A stretch of DNA of 64,000 nt from RHKX01 sp963823275 (GTDB lineage: Bacteria > Actinomycetota > Thermoleophilia > Solirubrobacterales > 70-9), in assembly GCA_963823275.1 (NCBI GenBank), contig CAWGKW010000001.1, forward strand, positions 496,001-560,000, written 5' to 3'. The notes beneath the pieces were generated by a model. That model had not been told where the DNA came from, did not search any database, and saw nothing but the letters and a program-made list of their open reading frames with translations. The translations under genes and the position numbers were made by a program. Below are positions 8,700-19,213 of the stretch, piece by piece; position 1 is the first letter of the stretch; every line of letters starts with the position of its first letter.

Positions 8700-10136
8700 T
8701 CATCCTTCGTTGGCCCAGGTGCCCCGCAGGAACCGCCGGATCGTTCTCGCCGACGGCCCGTCAGTCTCATAGAGCGCGTCGACGTGGCCGGCGTTGCGGC
8801 CGATGAAGCGCTTCGCGTCCGGGAACTGGGCGGCGACCAGAGCGCCCTCGTGCGGGGTGGTCAGGTCGTCGAGCTCGCCGTTGACCACCAGGACGGGAGC
8901 CTCGGTCGGCTCCGCGCCCTCAGGCACCGGTGGCTCCCGCAGCTCGGTCGGCTGAGGCCAGGTCAGGCACTCCAGGTAGCCCGATTCCGACCCGATCGCG
9001 ACCTCGCGCGGGGTGAAGGGCGTGAACGCGTCCTCGTCATAGTCGCGGATCGCCGCCTCGAGCTGGGCCCGGCGGTCTGCCTCGGAGGCGTCCTTGTCCC
9101 AGATCATCGGGTAGTCGTTGCAGCCGACGACCAGCTCGTCGGCGTAGTCGTACTGCAGGACGTCGCCGTTGCCCACCTCGAGGTCGTTGGTCAGCTCGAT
9201 CCAGGGCTCGGCGTCCCCGCTCAGCAGCGCCCGACCCGCCCGCTCGACGTCGAGGTAGCTCTGCGGCGGCCCGTAGGCCGCGTCGGCGATCGCGTCGATC
9301 AGCCCCCCCGGATTCATGCCCTTCTCACGCATCAGCTCGGCCTGCTCGGCGAGCCGGCCGGCCGCGCCGGGCGGGCAGGACGGGTCGCGGTCGCAGGCGG
9401 TGACGAAGCTGCGGTTGCCGGTCCTGATCAGGCTCGGATACCAGGGGTTCTCACCCCGGACGGGGTAGGCGCCGTCGAGGACGACGGCGTCGAGGGTGTC
9501 CGGATGGCGGTAGGCATACGCCTGAGAGAGGAAGGTGCCGTAGGAGTCGCCGTAGAGCGAGATCTGCTCGTAGCCGAGCGCCTGGCGAACCGCGTCGAGG
9601 TCTTCGGCCGCCGCCCCGGTGTTGTAGGCCTCGAAGTCGTCGCCGAGCCGCCGGGCGCACTCACCGAGGGCGATCCAGTCGGGAGCGGTCCCGCGCTGTA
9701 GATCAGGGCAGTCGATCGGTCCCGACAGGCCGGTCCCCCGCATGTCGACCAGGACCAGCTCGCGGTGATCGAGCAGGTTGCCGAACAGCTTCCTGAACGT
9801 GTTGGCGGAGCCGGTGCTCGAGTAGCCGGGCCCACCCTCGACCGCGAAGAGCGCCCCATCGGAGGGCGTGCTGCCGTCGGTTCGCGGGCGGACTGCGAAG
9901 CCGATCTCGAAGTCCCCCCGCTCCGGCGCCGACCGGTACCTGGGGACCTCGATCGACCCGCAGCGGAAGCCTCCGACGAGCGGTAGCTCCCTGCACGGTC
10001 CGAGCTCGGCGCTCCCCACGGCACCCGGATCGGGGGCGATCGAGTCGCTCGCGGGGTCGGAGGCGCCGCAGCCGCCGAGCGCGAGCGTCAACGCCGCCAG
10101 GGCCGACGCGAAGCCGACCGTCCGGGCCACCGTCAC
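8700..10136 (-). CDS. Secreted alpha/beta-hydrolase lipoprotein, tripeptidyl aminopeptidase-like
   Basis: 478 aa. The N-terminus is a lipoprotein signal peptide with lipobox LGGC (Cys at about 23). The alpha/beta hydrolase core has oxyanion segment EGGPGYSS, the VDMRGTGLSG turn, nucleophile GDSYGT (Ser about 198), and a C-terminal domain with LVVNGELDDLT and GHVD supplying Asp and His. This is the architecture of actinobacterial SlpD/SlpE-like tripeptidyl aminopeptidases and proline iminopeptidase relatives. It probably trims peptides outside the cell. The GTG start has no strong SD; the gene ends 14 bp from the convergent aminotransferase-side region. Confidence 0.88.
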   Translation of the reverse strand: MTVARTVGFASALAALTLALGGCGASDPASDSIAPDPGAVGSAELGPCRELPLVGGFRCGSIEVPRYRSAPERGDFEIGFAVRPRTDGSTPSDGALFAVEGGPGYSSTGSANTFRKLFGNLLDHRELVLVDMRGTGLSGPIDCPDLQRGTAPDWIALGECARRLGDDFEAYNTGAAAEDLDAVRQALGYEQISLYGDSYGTFLSQAYAYRHPDTLDAVVLDGAYPVRGENPWYPSLIRTGNRSFVTACDRDPSCPPGAAGRLAEQAELMREKGMNPGGLIDAIADAAYGPPQSYLDVERAGRALLSGDAEPWIELTNDLEVGNGDVLQYDYADELVVGCNDYPMIWDKDASEADRRAQLEAAIRDYDEDAFTPFTPREVAIGSESGYLECLTWPQPTELREPPVPEGAEPTEAPVLVVNGELDDLTTPHEGALVAAQFPDAKRFIGRNAGHVDALYETDGPSARTIRRFLRGTWANEG

Positions 10137-10142
10137 CGGCGC

Positions 10143-10595
10143 TCAGCCCAGCGCGCCACGAATCTCGTCGATCGCCAGCGTCTCGCTGGCCGTCTCGCGC
10201 TCCCCGCCGATTCCGAGAAACCCGCCGCTCCTGTCGGCGGCCGCCACCCGCTGAACCAACTCCAGGATGAAGTCCCGGTAGGCCGATAGGTCGGCCTCCG
10301 TCGCCTTCGCGGCCAGAAGCTCGATCGCCTCCTCGATGTGGGGGATCGCCTGGGTCCGGAACTGCTCCTTGCTGTCGAACTCGTTCGGCGATACCGACGA
10401 GAGCGACTCGAGGATCTGGTCGACGAGCGGCGAGCCGGTCGACTTCTCCCTGGCCTCGGCGTAGACCTTGCCGACCGCCATGCTCTCGCGGATCGCCCCG
10501 CCCTTCTGGGCGGTGATCACGTACATCGCGGCGATCGCCGGGGCGCGGGAGATCTGCTCCCAGGTCTCGGCGTCGAACTCGGACTTCTCGGTCAT
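10143..10595 (-). CDS. Hypothetical cytoplasmic helical protein
   Basis: 150 aa, no signal peptide or membrane segment, predicted mostly helical and acidic. The text contains MYVITAQKGGAIRESMAVGKVYAEAR and a Gly-rich insert SGGFLGIGGERE about 25 residues before the end. I recognise no family with confidence, though the layout slightly recalls small stress-associated helical proteins. It has a good SD (AAGGAG) 6 nt before ATG 10595 and lies between, and in the same direction as, the M1 peptidase and the hydrolase lipoprotein, so it may be co-transcribed with them. Confidence 0.6.
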   Translation of the reverse strand: MTEKSEFDAETWEQISRAPAIAAMYVITAQKGGAIRESMAVGKVYAEAREKSTGSPLVDQILESLSSVSPNEFDSKEQFRTQAIPHIEEAIELLAAKATEADLSAYRDFILELVQRVAAADRSGGFLGIGGERETASETLAIDEIRGALG

Positions 10596-10638
10596 CTCAG
10601 CTCCTTGAACTCGAAATGGTCGAACGGTCGGGGATCGA

Positions 10639-12192
10639 TCAGCCCTTGAAGTCCGCCGGGGTGAGCGTCGGCCGCTCGTCCCAGAGCAGCCACTGGTGGA
10701 AGTACCGATCGAGTCGCTTCAGCTTCTTGCCGCGCAACCCGCTCGCCTGCTTCGCCTCGTTGACGAACTCGCCGCGGCTGATATTCCCGTAGGCGTGGCG
10801 GCCGTTCAGGTCCTTGGCGAGGCCGAAGAACCTGTTGTTGCCGATGATCTTGCGCAGCCCCTGGAGCATCGCTCCGGGGCGGGCGTAGACGGCAAAGCCG
10901 TTGAAGAGCTGGGAGGGATCGCCGTTGAGCTCGGCGGGCGGAACCCTCCAGGACTTCCGGCCGACGTCGTAGACCGCCTTGAAGAACTGCTGCGGCGACT
11001 GGTCGGAGCCGTCGACCTCGAAGTCGAAAAGGACCTCCGAGAAAGTCGCCCAGCCCTCGTTGAACCAGATCACGGTCCAGTTCTTCGGCGAGATGCTGTC
11101 GCCCATCCACATGTGGGCGAGCTCGTGGATCAGCGTCACATCGTCCGCGGCGGGCCCCTCCTCGTCGCCGGAGAAGTGCGGCTTGGTCTGGTTCTCAAGC
11201 GTGTATCCGACGCTGGGGACCCAGTCGGCGACGAGGCCGACCGAATCGAATGGATACGCGCCGAAGCGCGCCGAGAGGAAGTTGATCATCTCCGGGATCC
11301 GGGCCGCGCTGGCGGTCACGTCGGACTTTCGCTGGGCTGAGCCGGCGCTGTCGATCGCGGTGAAGATCGGGATCGTCGCGCCGTCGGCCTGGTCGATCAT
11401 CGTCTGGGCGTCGTCGACGTCGAAGAGGCCGACGGTCCCGGTCGAGAGGTACGGGGCCATGGGTGAGTCCTCGACCCAGGTCGTGGTGCTGGTTCCGTCG
11501 CCGTTGTCGACCCGCGATGTCTGCACGCCGGCGCCGATGGCGATGTAGGCGTTGGGGGCGGTCGTCTGAAGCTCGAAGGTGGCCTTGTCGGAGGGGTGGT
11601 TGTTCGACGGGAACCAGCTCTGGGCGCCGATCGGCTCGTTGACGGTGAAGGAGCCGTCGCAGTTTCCCGGCGAAGAGCACGCTTGGACCCAGCCCTCGAG
11701 TGAGCCGTCGGTGTCGACGACGGCTGCCGGCTCACCGGAGTAGGCGACTTCGACCGTGAAATCCGATCCCTTGGGGATGCCGCTCGCCGGCGTGATCGTC
11801 AGCTTCGCCGGCTGGGTCACCTCGGGATCGGAGCTCAGCTTCGGTTTCGCCGCGGCCCGCTCGTAGCTCGCCGCCGGCACGTCGTTGACGGTGACCGCCG
11901 AGATCGCGAGGTTGCGCTGGAAGTCGAGGCTGAAGCTGGAGAGGCCCTGGGTGGCGACCGCCACGATCGCCGTCTTCGTGCCGGGCAGGAGCTGGTTGGA
12001 ACTCGGCTCGTAATCCAGTTCGATCGAGTAGTCACGGACGTCGTAGCCGCCGTTGCCGATCTGGGGGAAGATCGGATCCCCGAGCGACTTCGATCCGGGC
12101 TTGAAGGCCGCCGATGCGCCGGCCGAGGCGATCATCGCGACGATCGCGGTGAGCAGGAGGACGGTGGCCGTGGGGATCCGTTTGATGTTCAC
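10639..12192 (-). CDS. Secreted M1-family zinc metallopeptidase
   Basis: 517 aa from GTG 12192. A signal peptide (VLLLTAIVAMIASAGASA) is followed by an N-terminal beta-domain and a gluzincin catalytic domain with HELAH at about 356-360 and the distal zinc Glu in WFNEGWA, spaced as in the M1 family (HExxH-x18-E). It is shorter than aminopeptidase N and lacks the C-terminal helical domain, like many actinobacterial secreted M1 proteins. The open frame continues upstream to 12312, but that part is antisense to the divergent FMO gene start, and the signal peptide fixes the start. Confidence 0.9.
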   Translation of the reverse strand: MNIKRIPTATVLLLTAIVAMIASAGASAAFKPGSKSLGDPIFPQIGNGGYDVRDYSIELDYEPSSNQLLPGTKTAIVAVATQGLSSFSLDFQRNLAISAVTVNDVPAASYERAAAKPKLSSDPEVTQPAKLTITPASGIPKGSDFTVEVAYSGEPAAVVDTDGSLEGWVQACSSPGNCDGSFTVNEPIGAQSWFPSNNHPSDKATFELQTTAPNAYIAIGAGVQTSRVDNGDGTSTTTWVEDSPMAPYLSTGTVGLFDVDDAQTMIDQADGATIPIFTAIDSAGSAQRKSDVTASAARIPEMINFLSARFGAYPFDSVGLVADWVPSVGYTLENQTKPHFSGDEEGPAADDVTLIHELAHMWMGDSISPKNWTVIWFNEGWATFSEVLFDFEVDGSDQSPQQFFKAVYDVGRKSWRVPPAELNGDPSQLFNGFAVYARPGAMLQGLRKIIGNNRFFGLAKDLNGRHAYGNISRGEFVNEAKQASGLRGKKLKRLDRYFHQWLLWDERPTLTPADFKG

Positions 12193-12237
12193 CCGACCAT
12201 CGTGACAGACCCCCCGCTGGGTAACCTCCATTGCCCG

Positions 12238-13584
12238 ATGCCCAACGACCCACCACGCACCTGCCTGATCGGGGCTGGATCCAGCGGCATCGCCGCCGCC
12301 AAGGCGCTGCACGAGCGCGGCCTGCCCTTCGATTGCTATGAGCTCGGCGACCGGGTCGGGGGTAACTGGGTCTTCCGCAACGCCAACGGGGTCTCATCCT
12401 CCTACCAGTCGCTGCACATCAACACCTCGCGTGAGCGCATGGAGTACTCGGACTTCCCGATGCCCAAGTCCTATCCCGACTTCCCGCGCCACGACCACAT
12501 CGCCAGGTACTTCGACGACTACGTCGACCACTTCGGGTTCCGCGACAGGATCAGGTTCGGGGTCGGCGTCGATCATGTCGAGCGGCTCGACGACGGCCGC
12601 TTCGAGGTTCGGACCACCGAGGGTGAGAGATCGACCTACGACGCCGTGATCGTCGCCAACGGCCACCACTGGGACGCGCGCTGGCCCGAGCCCGCCTTTC
12701 CCGGCAGCGAGGATTTCACGGGGGAGCAGATGCATTCTCACAACTACGAGGAGGAGGCCCAGATCGCCGGCAGGGACGTCGTCGTGCTCGGCATGGGCAA
12801 CTCCGCGATGGACATCGCCGTCGACGCCTCCTACCACGCCAAGAACACCTACCTGGCGGCCCGCCGGGGGGCCTACGTGGTCCCGAAGTATCTGTTCGGC
12901 AGGCCGATGGACCAGATCGGTGGGGCCGAATGGATCCCCTCCTGGGTCCGGTTCCCGGTCTTTTCGTTGTTGCTCAAGATGAACGTCGGCAAGATGGAGA
13001 ACTACGGGCTCCCGGCTCCCGACCACAAGTTCGCCCACGCCCATCCGACGATCAGCGGGCGCATCCTCGACCGCCTCGCCCACGGCGCGATCACGACGAA
13101 GCCCAACATCGAGTCCCTGCATGGCGACATGGTGCGGTTCACCGACGGCAGCGAGGTCCACGCCGACCTGGTCGTCTACTGCACCGGCTACCGGATCACG
13201 TTCCCGTTCTTCGACGAGGACTTCGTCGCGGCCAGGGACAACGAGCTGCCGCTCTACCAGTTCATGTTCCACCCGGAGTACGACAACCTCTTCTTCCTCG
13301 GCCTGATCCAGCCGCTCGGGGCGATCATGCCGATCGCCGAACGGCAGTCAGCCTTGGTCGGCGAGGCCCTGCGGGGTCGCTATGAGTTGCCGTCCCGAGC
13401 CGCCATGGGTGCCGACATCGCCGACAAGCGCAGGCGGATGAAGAAGCGCTACGTCGCCTCCAAGCGACACACGATCCAGGTCGACTACGACGACTACATG
13501 AAGGGCCTCTCGGCGGAGCTCGAGGCCGGTCGCGAGCGCGCCGATGCCGCGGCGAGGATCTCCGCTGCAGCCGTCCCCGCCTGA
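12238..13584 (+). CDS. Flavin-containing monooxygenase (FMO/BVMO-like)
   Basis: 448 aa. The FAD-binding GAGSSG is at residues 11-16, the FMO fingerprint F-x-G-x3-H-x3-Y (FTGEQMHSHNY) at about 160-170, and the NADPH-binding GMGNSA shortly after. A CTGY motif of the FATGY type closes the domain. It hydroxylates a soft nucleophile or performs Baeyer-Villiger oxidation; the substrate is unknown. ATG 12238 follows a TAACCT box at 12222-12227, suggesting leaderless transcription. Divergent from the M1 peptidase with only 45 bp between. Confidence 0.92.
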   Translation: MPNDPPRTCLIGAGSSGIAAAKALHERGLPFDCYELGDRVGGNWVFRNANGVSSSYQSLHINTSRERMEYSDFPMPKSYPDFPRHDHIARYFDDYVDHFGFRDRIRFGVGVDHVERLDDGRFEVRTTEGERSTYDAVIVANGHHWDARWPEPAFPGSEDFTGEQMHSHNYEEEAQIAGRDVVVLGMGNSAMDIAVDASYHAKNTYLAARRGAYVVPKYLFGRPMDQIGGAEWIPSWVRFPVFSLLLKMNVGKMENYGLPAPDHKFAHAHPTISGRILDRLAHGAITTKPNIESLHGDMVRFTDGSEVHADLVVYCTGYRITFPFFDEDFVAARDNELPLYQFMFHPEYDNLFFLGLIQPLGAIMPIAERQSALVGEALRGRYELPSRAAMGADIADKRRRMKKRYVASKRHTIQVDYDDYMKGLSAELEAGRERADAAARISAAAVPA

Positions 13585-13590
13585 GGGCGC

Positions 13591-13989
13591 CTACGCCCGT
13601 TGGGCTGGAGCGGACTCGAGGGGGCGCAACTCGGAGGTTGTGATCGCCTCGGTCCGCAGGTGAGCGATCGCCTGGTAGTCGGGCGAGCCGATCATCTCCA
13701 GGAACGCCTTGCGGCTCGGGTACTCGACGAGCAGCACCAGGTCCCAGCTCTGATCGGAGCCGATCAGGGCGTCGCCGCCCGTCCCGGTGAACGCGAGCCT
13801 GCCGCCCGCACGCTCCAGCAGGGGAGCAACCGCCTCGCCGTAGAGCCCGTACTTCGCGAATCCGCCGTCGGGCTGCAGGGCCAGCAGGTTGAGCATCACG
13901 ATCGGCCCGTCGTCCTCACCCCGCGATCGCTCGAGGAGCGACGCGAAGGCATCGGGGTTGAGCTGCTCAGCTTCGGCGGGTTCGGCCAC
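13591..13989 (-). CDS. DUF1330-like small protein
   Basis: 132 aa; contains the dimeric alpha-beta barrel style segments IVMLNLLAL, YGEAVAPLLERAGGRLAFTG and LVLLVEYPSRKAFLEMIGSPDYQAIAHLR, typical of DUF1330 (a ferredoxin-like fold of unknown function). Start is GTG with TAGGAT exactly 6 nt upstream, i.e. a probable leaderless transcript. Convergent with the FMO gene. Confidence 0.8.
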   Translation of the reverse strand: MAEPAEAEQLNPDAFASLLERSRGEDDGPIVMLNLLALQPDGGFAKYGLYGEAVAPLLERAGGRLAFTGTGGDALIGSDQSWDLVLLVEYPSRKAFLEMIGSPDYQAIAHLRTEAITTSELRPLESAPAQRA

Positions 13990-14076
13990 GGGCGCATCCT
14001 ATCCGCAGGGAGATCGGGCGACGGGCACCCTTACGGCGAGCCGGGAGCCGGGCTTCATCGATCGCGGGATGTCAAA

Positions 14077-14148
14077 GGGGTCGAGCGGTGGAGGTACCGC
14101 CGACACTCAGCACGAAGTGCGGAGGCGGTGCCTCTGCCGCTCGACCCC
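14077..14148 (-). terminator. Large 3' hairpin downstream of glnN, GAGCGGCAGAGG family
   Basis: Arms GGGGTCGAGCGG...CGCC (14077-14101) and GGCGG...CCGCTCGACCCC (14124-14148) pair over about 20 bp with a conserved internal mismatch, and the loop holds a second small hairpin (GCAC-GAA-GTGC). It begins 10 nt after the glnN stop. On the minus strand it shares CGAGCGGCAGAGGC and ACCTCCACCGCTCG with the hairpin at 17618-17699. There is no U-tract, so a terminator or a 3' RNA-stabilising role are both possible. Confidence 0.7.
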
Positions 14149-14158
14149 ATCCAGCCGA

Positions 14159-16312
<2,154 letters not shown>

Positions 16313-16406
16313 AGCTCTGATTGCTCCTCATCTCGTTGCTGCGCGGCTCGACCCAGGCAGGGGAAAGCCGTCCGTGCATCGTCGCAAAGTTCGTAGCTGA
16401 ACCCTA

Positions 16407-16445
16407 GGCCGTGTGCGACGGCCGTCGTTTGTCCGCGCGTATAAA
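16407..16445 (+). promoter_or_regulatory. Candidate promoter region between glnN and the desaturase gene
   Basis: The 242-bp gap between the divergent genes holds a perfect 6-bp inverted repeat GGCCGT-N5-ACGGCC (16407-16423) and an AT-rich TATAAA at 16440-16445, unusual in this GC-rich context and suitable as a -10 element for the desaturase on the plus strand. No other feature is obvious in the gap. Confidence 0.35.
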
Positions 16446-16554
16446 GTCCGGCTTCGATCGTTCGACATGACGGATGGGACCGCAAACCGGGCTGATGGCC
16501 CGGACGGGGTTCCCTTCGCGTTCGGCCTACCCGATCAATACGATTGAGCCTCAG

Positions 16555-17604
16555 ATGAGCGATATCAACACAGACGACGATCCCTACTGGCGGGAGACCA
16601 TGGCGCCCTACGCGCGGCCGATCTTCGCCCGCTCGTTGCTTGACATCCTCACGTCGGTCGTGCCCTTTCTGATCCTCTGGGCGCTGATGTACATGGCGCT
16701 CGACGTCTCCTACTGGCTCGTGCTCCTGATCTCGATCCCGGCGGCCGGGTGCCTGCTTCGCACGTTCATCCTCTTCCACGACTGCACCCACGGCTCGTTC
16801 TTCAAGTCGCGGCGCGCCAACGTCTGGGGCGGTCGGATCTTCGGCCTGCTCACGTTCCAGTGCTTCGCCAACTGGCGCTTCCATCACGCCTATCACCATG
16901 GTTCGGCAGGAGATCTCGACCGGCGCGGAACCGGCGACGTGACGACGTGGACCGTCGAGGAGTACTTCTCGAAGCCGTGGCAGTCCCGGCTCGGTTACCG
17001 GCTGTTCCGCCATCCGGCCGTCATGTTCGGGATCGGGCCCCTGTGGTCGCTGCTCATCGGTCCGCGGGTCTGGGCCGGCTCCAAGCCCGGCAAGCTGCGC
17101 AACAGCATTCTGCTCACCAACGTCGCTGTGGTGGTGATGATCGGCCTCGCGATGCTGATCTTCGGCTGGCAGGCCGTCCTGCTGATCGAGGCGCCGCTGA
17201 TCGTCATCGCCGGGACCGCGGGCGTCTGGCTCTTCTTCGTCCAGCACCAATACGAGGACGTCTACTGGGAGAACACCGAATCCTGGGACTACTCGGAGGC
17301 GGCATTGCGGGGCAGCAGCTACCTGAAGCTGCCGCAGCCGATCCAGTTCTTCACCGGCAACATCGGCCTCCATCACGTCCATCACCTCAGCGCCCGGGTG
17401 CCCAACTACAGCCTGCAGCGAGCTCACGACGAACTCGAGGTCTTCCAGCAGGTCCCCGTGCTCACGGTTCGCAAAGCCCTGCGCAGCTCGAGGCTGAAGC
17501 TCTGGGACCCCTCGAGCAAGCAGCTCGTCAACTTCGCTCAGGGTCGCGAGAGCCTGAAGAAGGCCCAGCCGGCGTCGGCCCAGCCGGCCACGGCCGCTCA
17601 GTAG
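16555..17604 (+). CDS. Membrane fatty acid desaturase (omega-6/delta-12 type)
   Basis: 349 aa with four to six membrane segments and the three histidine boxes of di-iron desaturases: HDCTHG (about residue 75), HHAYHH (about 109) and HHVHH (about 272). The spacing and the HDCxHGS form resemble the bacterial/plant delta-12 family. It would introduce double bonds into membrane acyl chains. ATG 16555 is chosen; the frame is open back to 16474 without an obvious SD for either. The C-terminus ends in an Ala/Pro/Gln-rich tail. A large hairpin follows 13 nt after the stop. Confidence 0.9.
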   Translation: MSDINTDDDPYWRETMAPYARPIFARSLLDILTSVVPFLILWALMYMALDVSYWLVLLISIPAAGCLLRTFILFHDCTHGSFFKSRRANVWGGRIFGLLTFQCFANWRFHHAYHHGSAGDLDRRGTGDVTTWTVEEYFSKPWQSRLGYRLFRHPAVMFGIGPLWSLLIGPRVWAGSKPGKLRNSILLTNVAVVVMIGLAMLIFGWQAVLLIEAPLIVIAGTAGVWLFFVQHQYEDVYWENTESWDYSEAALRGSSYLKLPQPIQFFTGNIGLHHVHHLSARVPNYSLQRAHDELEVFQQVPVLTVRKALRSSRLKLWDPSSKQLVNFAQGRESLKKAQPASAQPATAAQ

Positions 17605-17617
17605 CGGTTCCACGAGA

Positions 17618-17699
17618 GGGCCCGAGCGGCAGAGGCCCAGCGGGGGCAACTCGCTTCGCTCGTGCTCGAGTCCCCGCTGGACCTCCACCGCTCGGGCCC
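17618..17699 (+). terminator. Large 3' hairpin downstream of the desaturase, GAGCGGCAGAGG family
   Basis: Outer arms GGGCCCGAGCGG (17618-17629) and CCGCTCGGGCCC (17688-17699) are perfect, followed inwards by AGAGG/CCTC and CCAGCGGGG/CCCCGCTGG, giving a stem of about 30 bp over 82 nt. The core CGAGCGGCAGAGGC and the opposite ACCTCCACCGCTCG are the same as in the hairpin after glnN, including the CA/CA mismatch. Confidence 0.75.
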
Positions 17700-17722
17700 C
17701 TGCGGGAGCGGCCGGTGGCTCT

Positions 17723-17792
17723 GGCCTGCCGAGGGGCGTTGTTGGGGACGTGGGTCGTTTTGAGCTCCCCTGGTGCGCTCAGGGCGACCCAC
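17723..17792 (+). repeat. Intergenic repeat, variant copy C
   Basis: Begins with the 15-nt box GGCCTGCCGAGGGGC, identical to that of copy B at 24452, preceded by a similar CGGTGG-x-T-x-T stretch, and then carries a different palindrome: GTGGGTCG (17750-17757) pairing with CGACCCAC (17785-17792). Total length 70 nt versus 69 nt in copies A and B. It again lies in a gap between convergent genes. Confidence 0.65.
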
Positions 17793-17859
17793 CCCCACCC
17801 TTCACACGGCCATTGCGGGATCCGACCTCATGGAATTCCCATCCGCGGGTGGCGCGGGC

Positions 17860-17899
17860 GTGGGTCGACACCCGAGCGTCAGCGAGCGGTGCGACCCAC
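17860..17899. repeat. Second GTGGGTCG/CGACCCAC hairpin
   Basis: GTGGGTCG (17860-17867) and CGACCCAC (17892-17899) repeat the same 8-bp stem as copy C 110 bp earlier, enclosing a different 24-nt loop that itself contains CCCGAGCG/CGAGCGG-like complementarity. The remainder of the 362-bp gap 17605-17966 shows no gene. Confidence 0.55.
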
Positions 17900-17966
17900 C
17901 CCGCGACAGGACCCGCGGTCTGGCGCTTTCGCTGGGAAGGGCGGGCGACCCTCCGCCGTTGCGCGA

Positions 17967-18647
17967 CTAGCTCGCCTTCGCGATCGCGGCGTCCATCTGG
18001 GCGAGTGGATCCATGGTGATCTGACCGTGGCCGGGGGCGAGGGCGGTGGGTTCCAGTCCTCGCAGGGCGATGGCGGTCTCCAGGGCCTTCTCGCGATTCC
18101 AGGTGGCGAGGCCCGGGAGGGGGAACCGGGGGTTCGGGCGGGCCGTGGTCGCCACACCGAAGAGGGTGGAGTAGGCATCCCCGCAGTAGAGGGTTCCGTC
18201 GCGCCGGTCGAGGAATGCGAGCTGGCCGGGCGTGTGACCGGGGGCTGCGATCACGTCGAGGGAGCCGACCCGCTCGCCACCTTCGATCGTCTGGGTCGGC
18301 TTCGTCTTGGCGCCGGAGAAGCCGCCGCGAAGCTTGCCGCTCTCGCCGGGCTGGAGGGTCTTGTCCTTGGCCAGCAGGAGGGCATCGCGCGAGGAGATCA
18401 GGATCTCGGCGTCGGGGAGCTTGGCGGCGAGCGCGTCGAGAGAGCCGATGTGGTCGCCGTGGGCGTGGGTCAGCACGATGCGGGTGATCGGAGCATCGAG
18501 TCTGCCGGCGGCGGAGATGATCGCCTTGGCGCTCCCGGGGATCGCGGTGTCGATCAGCGTCAGGCCGTCGTCCTCGGGGACGAGAAAGGCGTTGACCATG
18601 CCGAATCGGCTGATCCGGGTGTGGCTCTCGGCGGCTGAGATGCTCAT
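17967..18647 (-). CDS. MBL-fold metallo-hydrolase
   Basis: 226 aa metallo-beta-lactamase fold. Zinc motif THAHGDH (about 60-66) with the following GHT (PGHTPGQ) and CGDA, and the terminal PGHG, give the usual H-x-H-x-D-H plus H, D and H ligands. Substrate not readable: the family covers glyoxalase II-like and lactonase-like hydrolases. ATG 18647 lies 6 nt downstream of TAGGAT, a probable leaderless start. It is convergent with the desaturase region. Confidence 0.88.
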   Translation of the reverse strand: MSISAAESHTRISRFGMVNAFLVPEDDGLTLIDTAIPGSAKAIISAAGRLDAPITRIVLTHAHGDHIGSLDALAAKLPDAEILISSRDALLLAKDKTLQPGESGKLRGGFSGAKTKPTQTIEGGERVGSLDVIAAPGHTPGQLAFLDRRDGTLYCGDAYSTLFGVATTARPNPRFPLPGLATWNREKALETAIALRGLEPTALAPGHGQITMDPLAQMDAAIAKAS

Positions 18648-18790
18648 GGCCTGATCCTAGTCGGCCCCTGGTGGCGGCCGCCGGCGAGGCGGGAGCGGGG
18701 GGCAGGCCACTAGGGTCAGGATCTCAAACAGACGTCCACCGGCGCCCTGGGCAGTTCAGGGCGGGGTGCCGTCCAATCGGAGGAGCGACG

Positions 18791-19165
18791 GTGATCGGAG
18801 CAATAATCCTCGGCCTGCTGGCTGGGTTCATCGGCAAGGCGCTCATGCCGGGTAAGGATCCCGGGGGCTTCTTCGCCACGATCCTGATCGGTCTCGCCGG
18901 AGCCGTCGTCGGATACCTGTTCTTCAACCGGCTGCTCGGAATCGGCGACGACGACGTCTTCGACCTCGGCGGCCTGCTCGGGGCGATCATCGGCGTGATG
19001 GTCCTGCTCTTCGCCTACCGCAAGTACGCCGAGCGCCAGGCCGCGAAAGCCCCCCTCGCATCGCCCGCCGAACCCGCCGGGCGTGAGGGCCGAGGCGACG
19101 GCGGCAGGGGCAAGGGCCGAGGTCACGGCCAGGGCCGTGGCGACGGCCGTAGGAGCCGGCAGTAG
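18791..19165 (+). CDS. GlsB/YeaQ/YmgE-type stress-response membrane protein with RG-rich tail
   Basis: 124 aa from GTG 18791, which has CGGAGGAG 6 nt upstream. The first 80 residues hold three membrane segments and the family motif (LAGFIGKALMPGKDPGG, about 9-25; ATILIGLAGAVVGYLFF). Typical members are 80-90 aa; the last 35-40 residues here form an Arg/Gly-rich tail (GRGDGGRGKGRGHGQGRGDG) that is not part of the family and could bind nucleic acid or be a species-specific extension. Confidence 0.85.
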   Translation: MIGAIILGLLAGFIGKALMPGKDPGGFFATILIGLAGAVVGYLFFNRLLGIGDDDVFDLGGLLGAIIGVMVLLFAYRKYAERQAAKAPLASPAEPAGREGRGDGGRGKGRGHGQGRGDGRRSRQ

Positions 19166-19213
19166 CCGCAACCCGCTGGGCCCGGCCGGGCCTGGGCGCG
19201 AGAGCGTGAGAGC

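Noticed and set aside
16749..18638. A 629-codon plus-strand frame across the desaturase and the MBL gene
   Set aside because: It overlaps two genes with certain motifs in other frames, and its translation is Arg/Ala/Gly-rich without any family.
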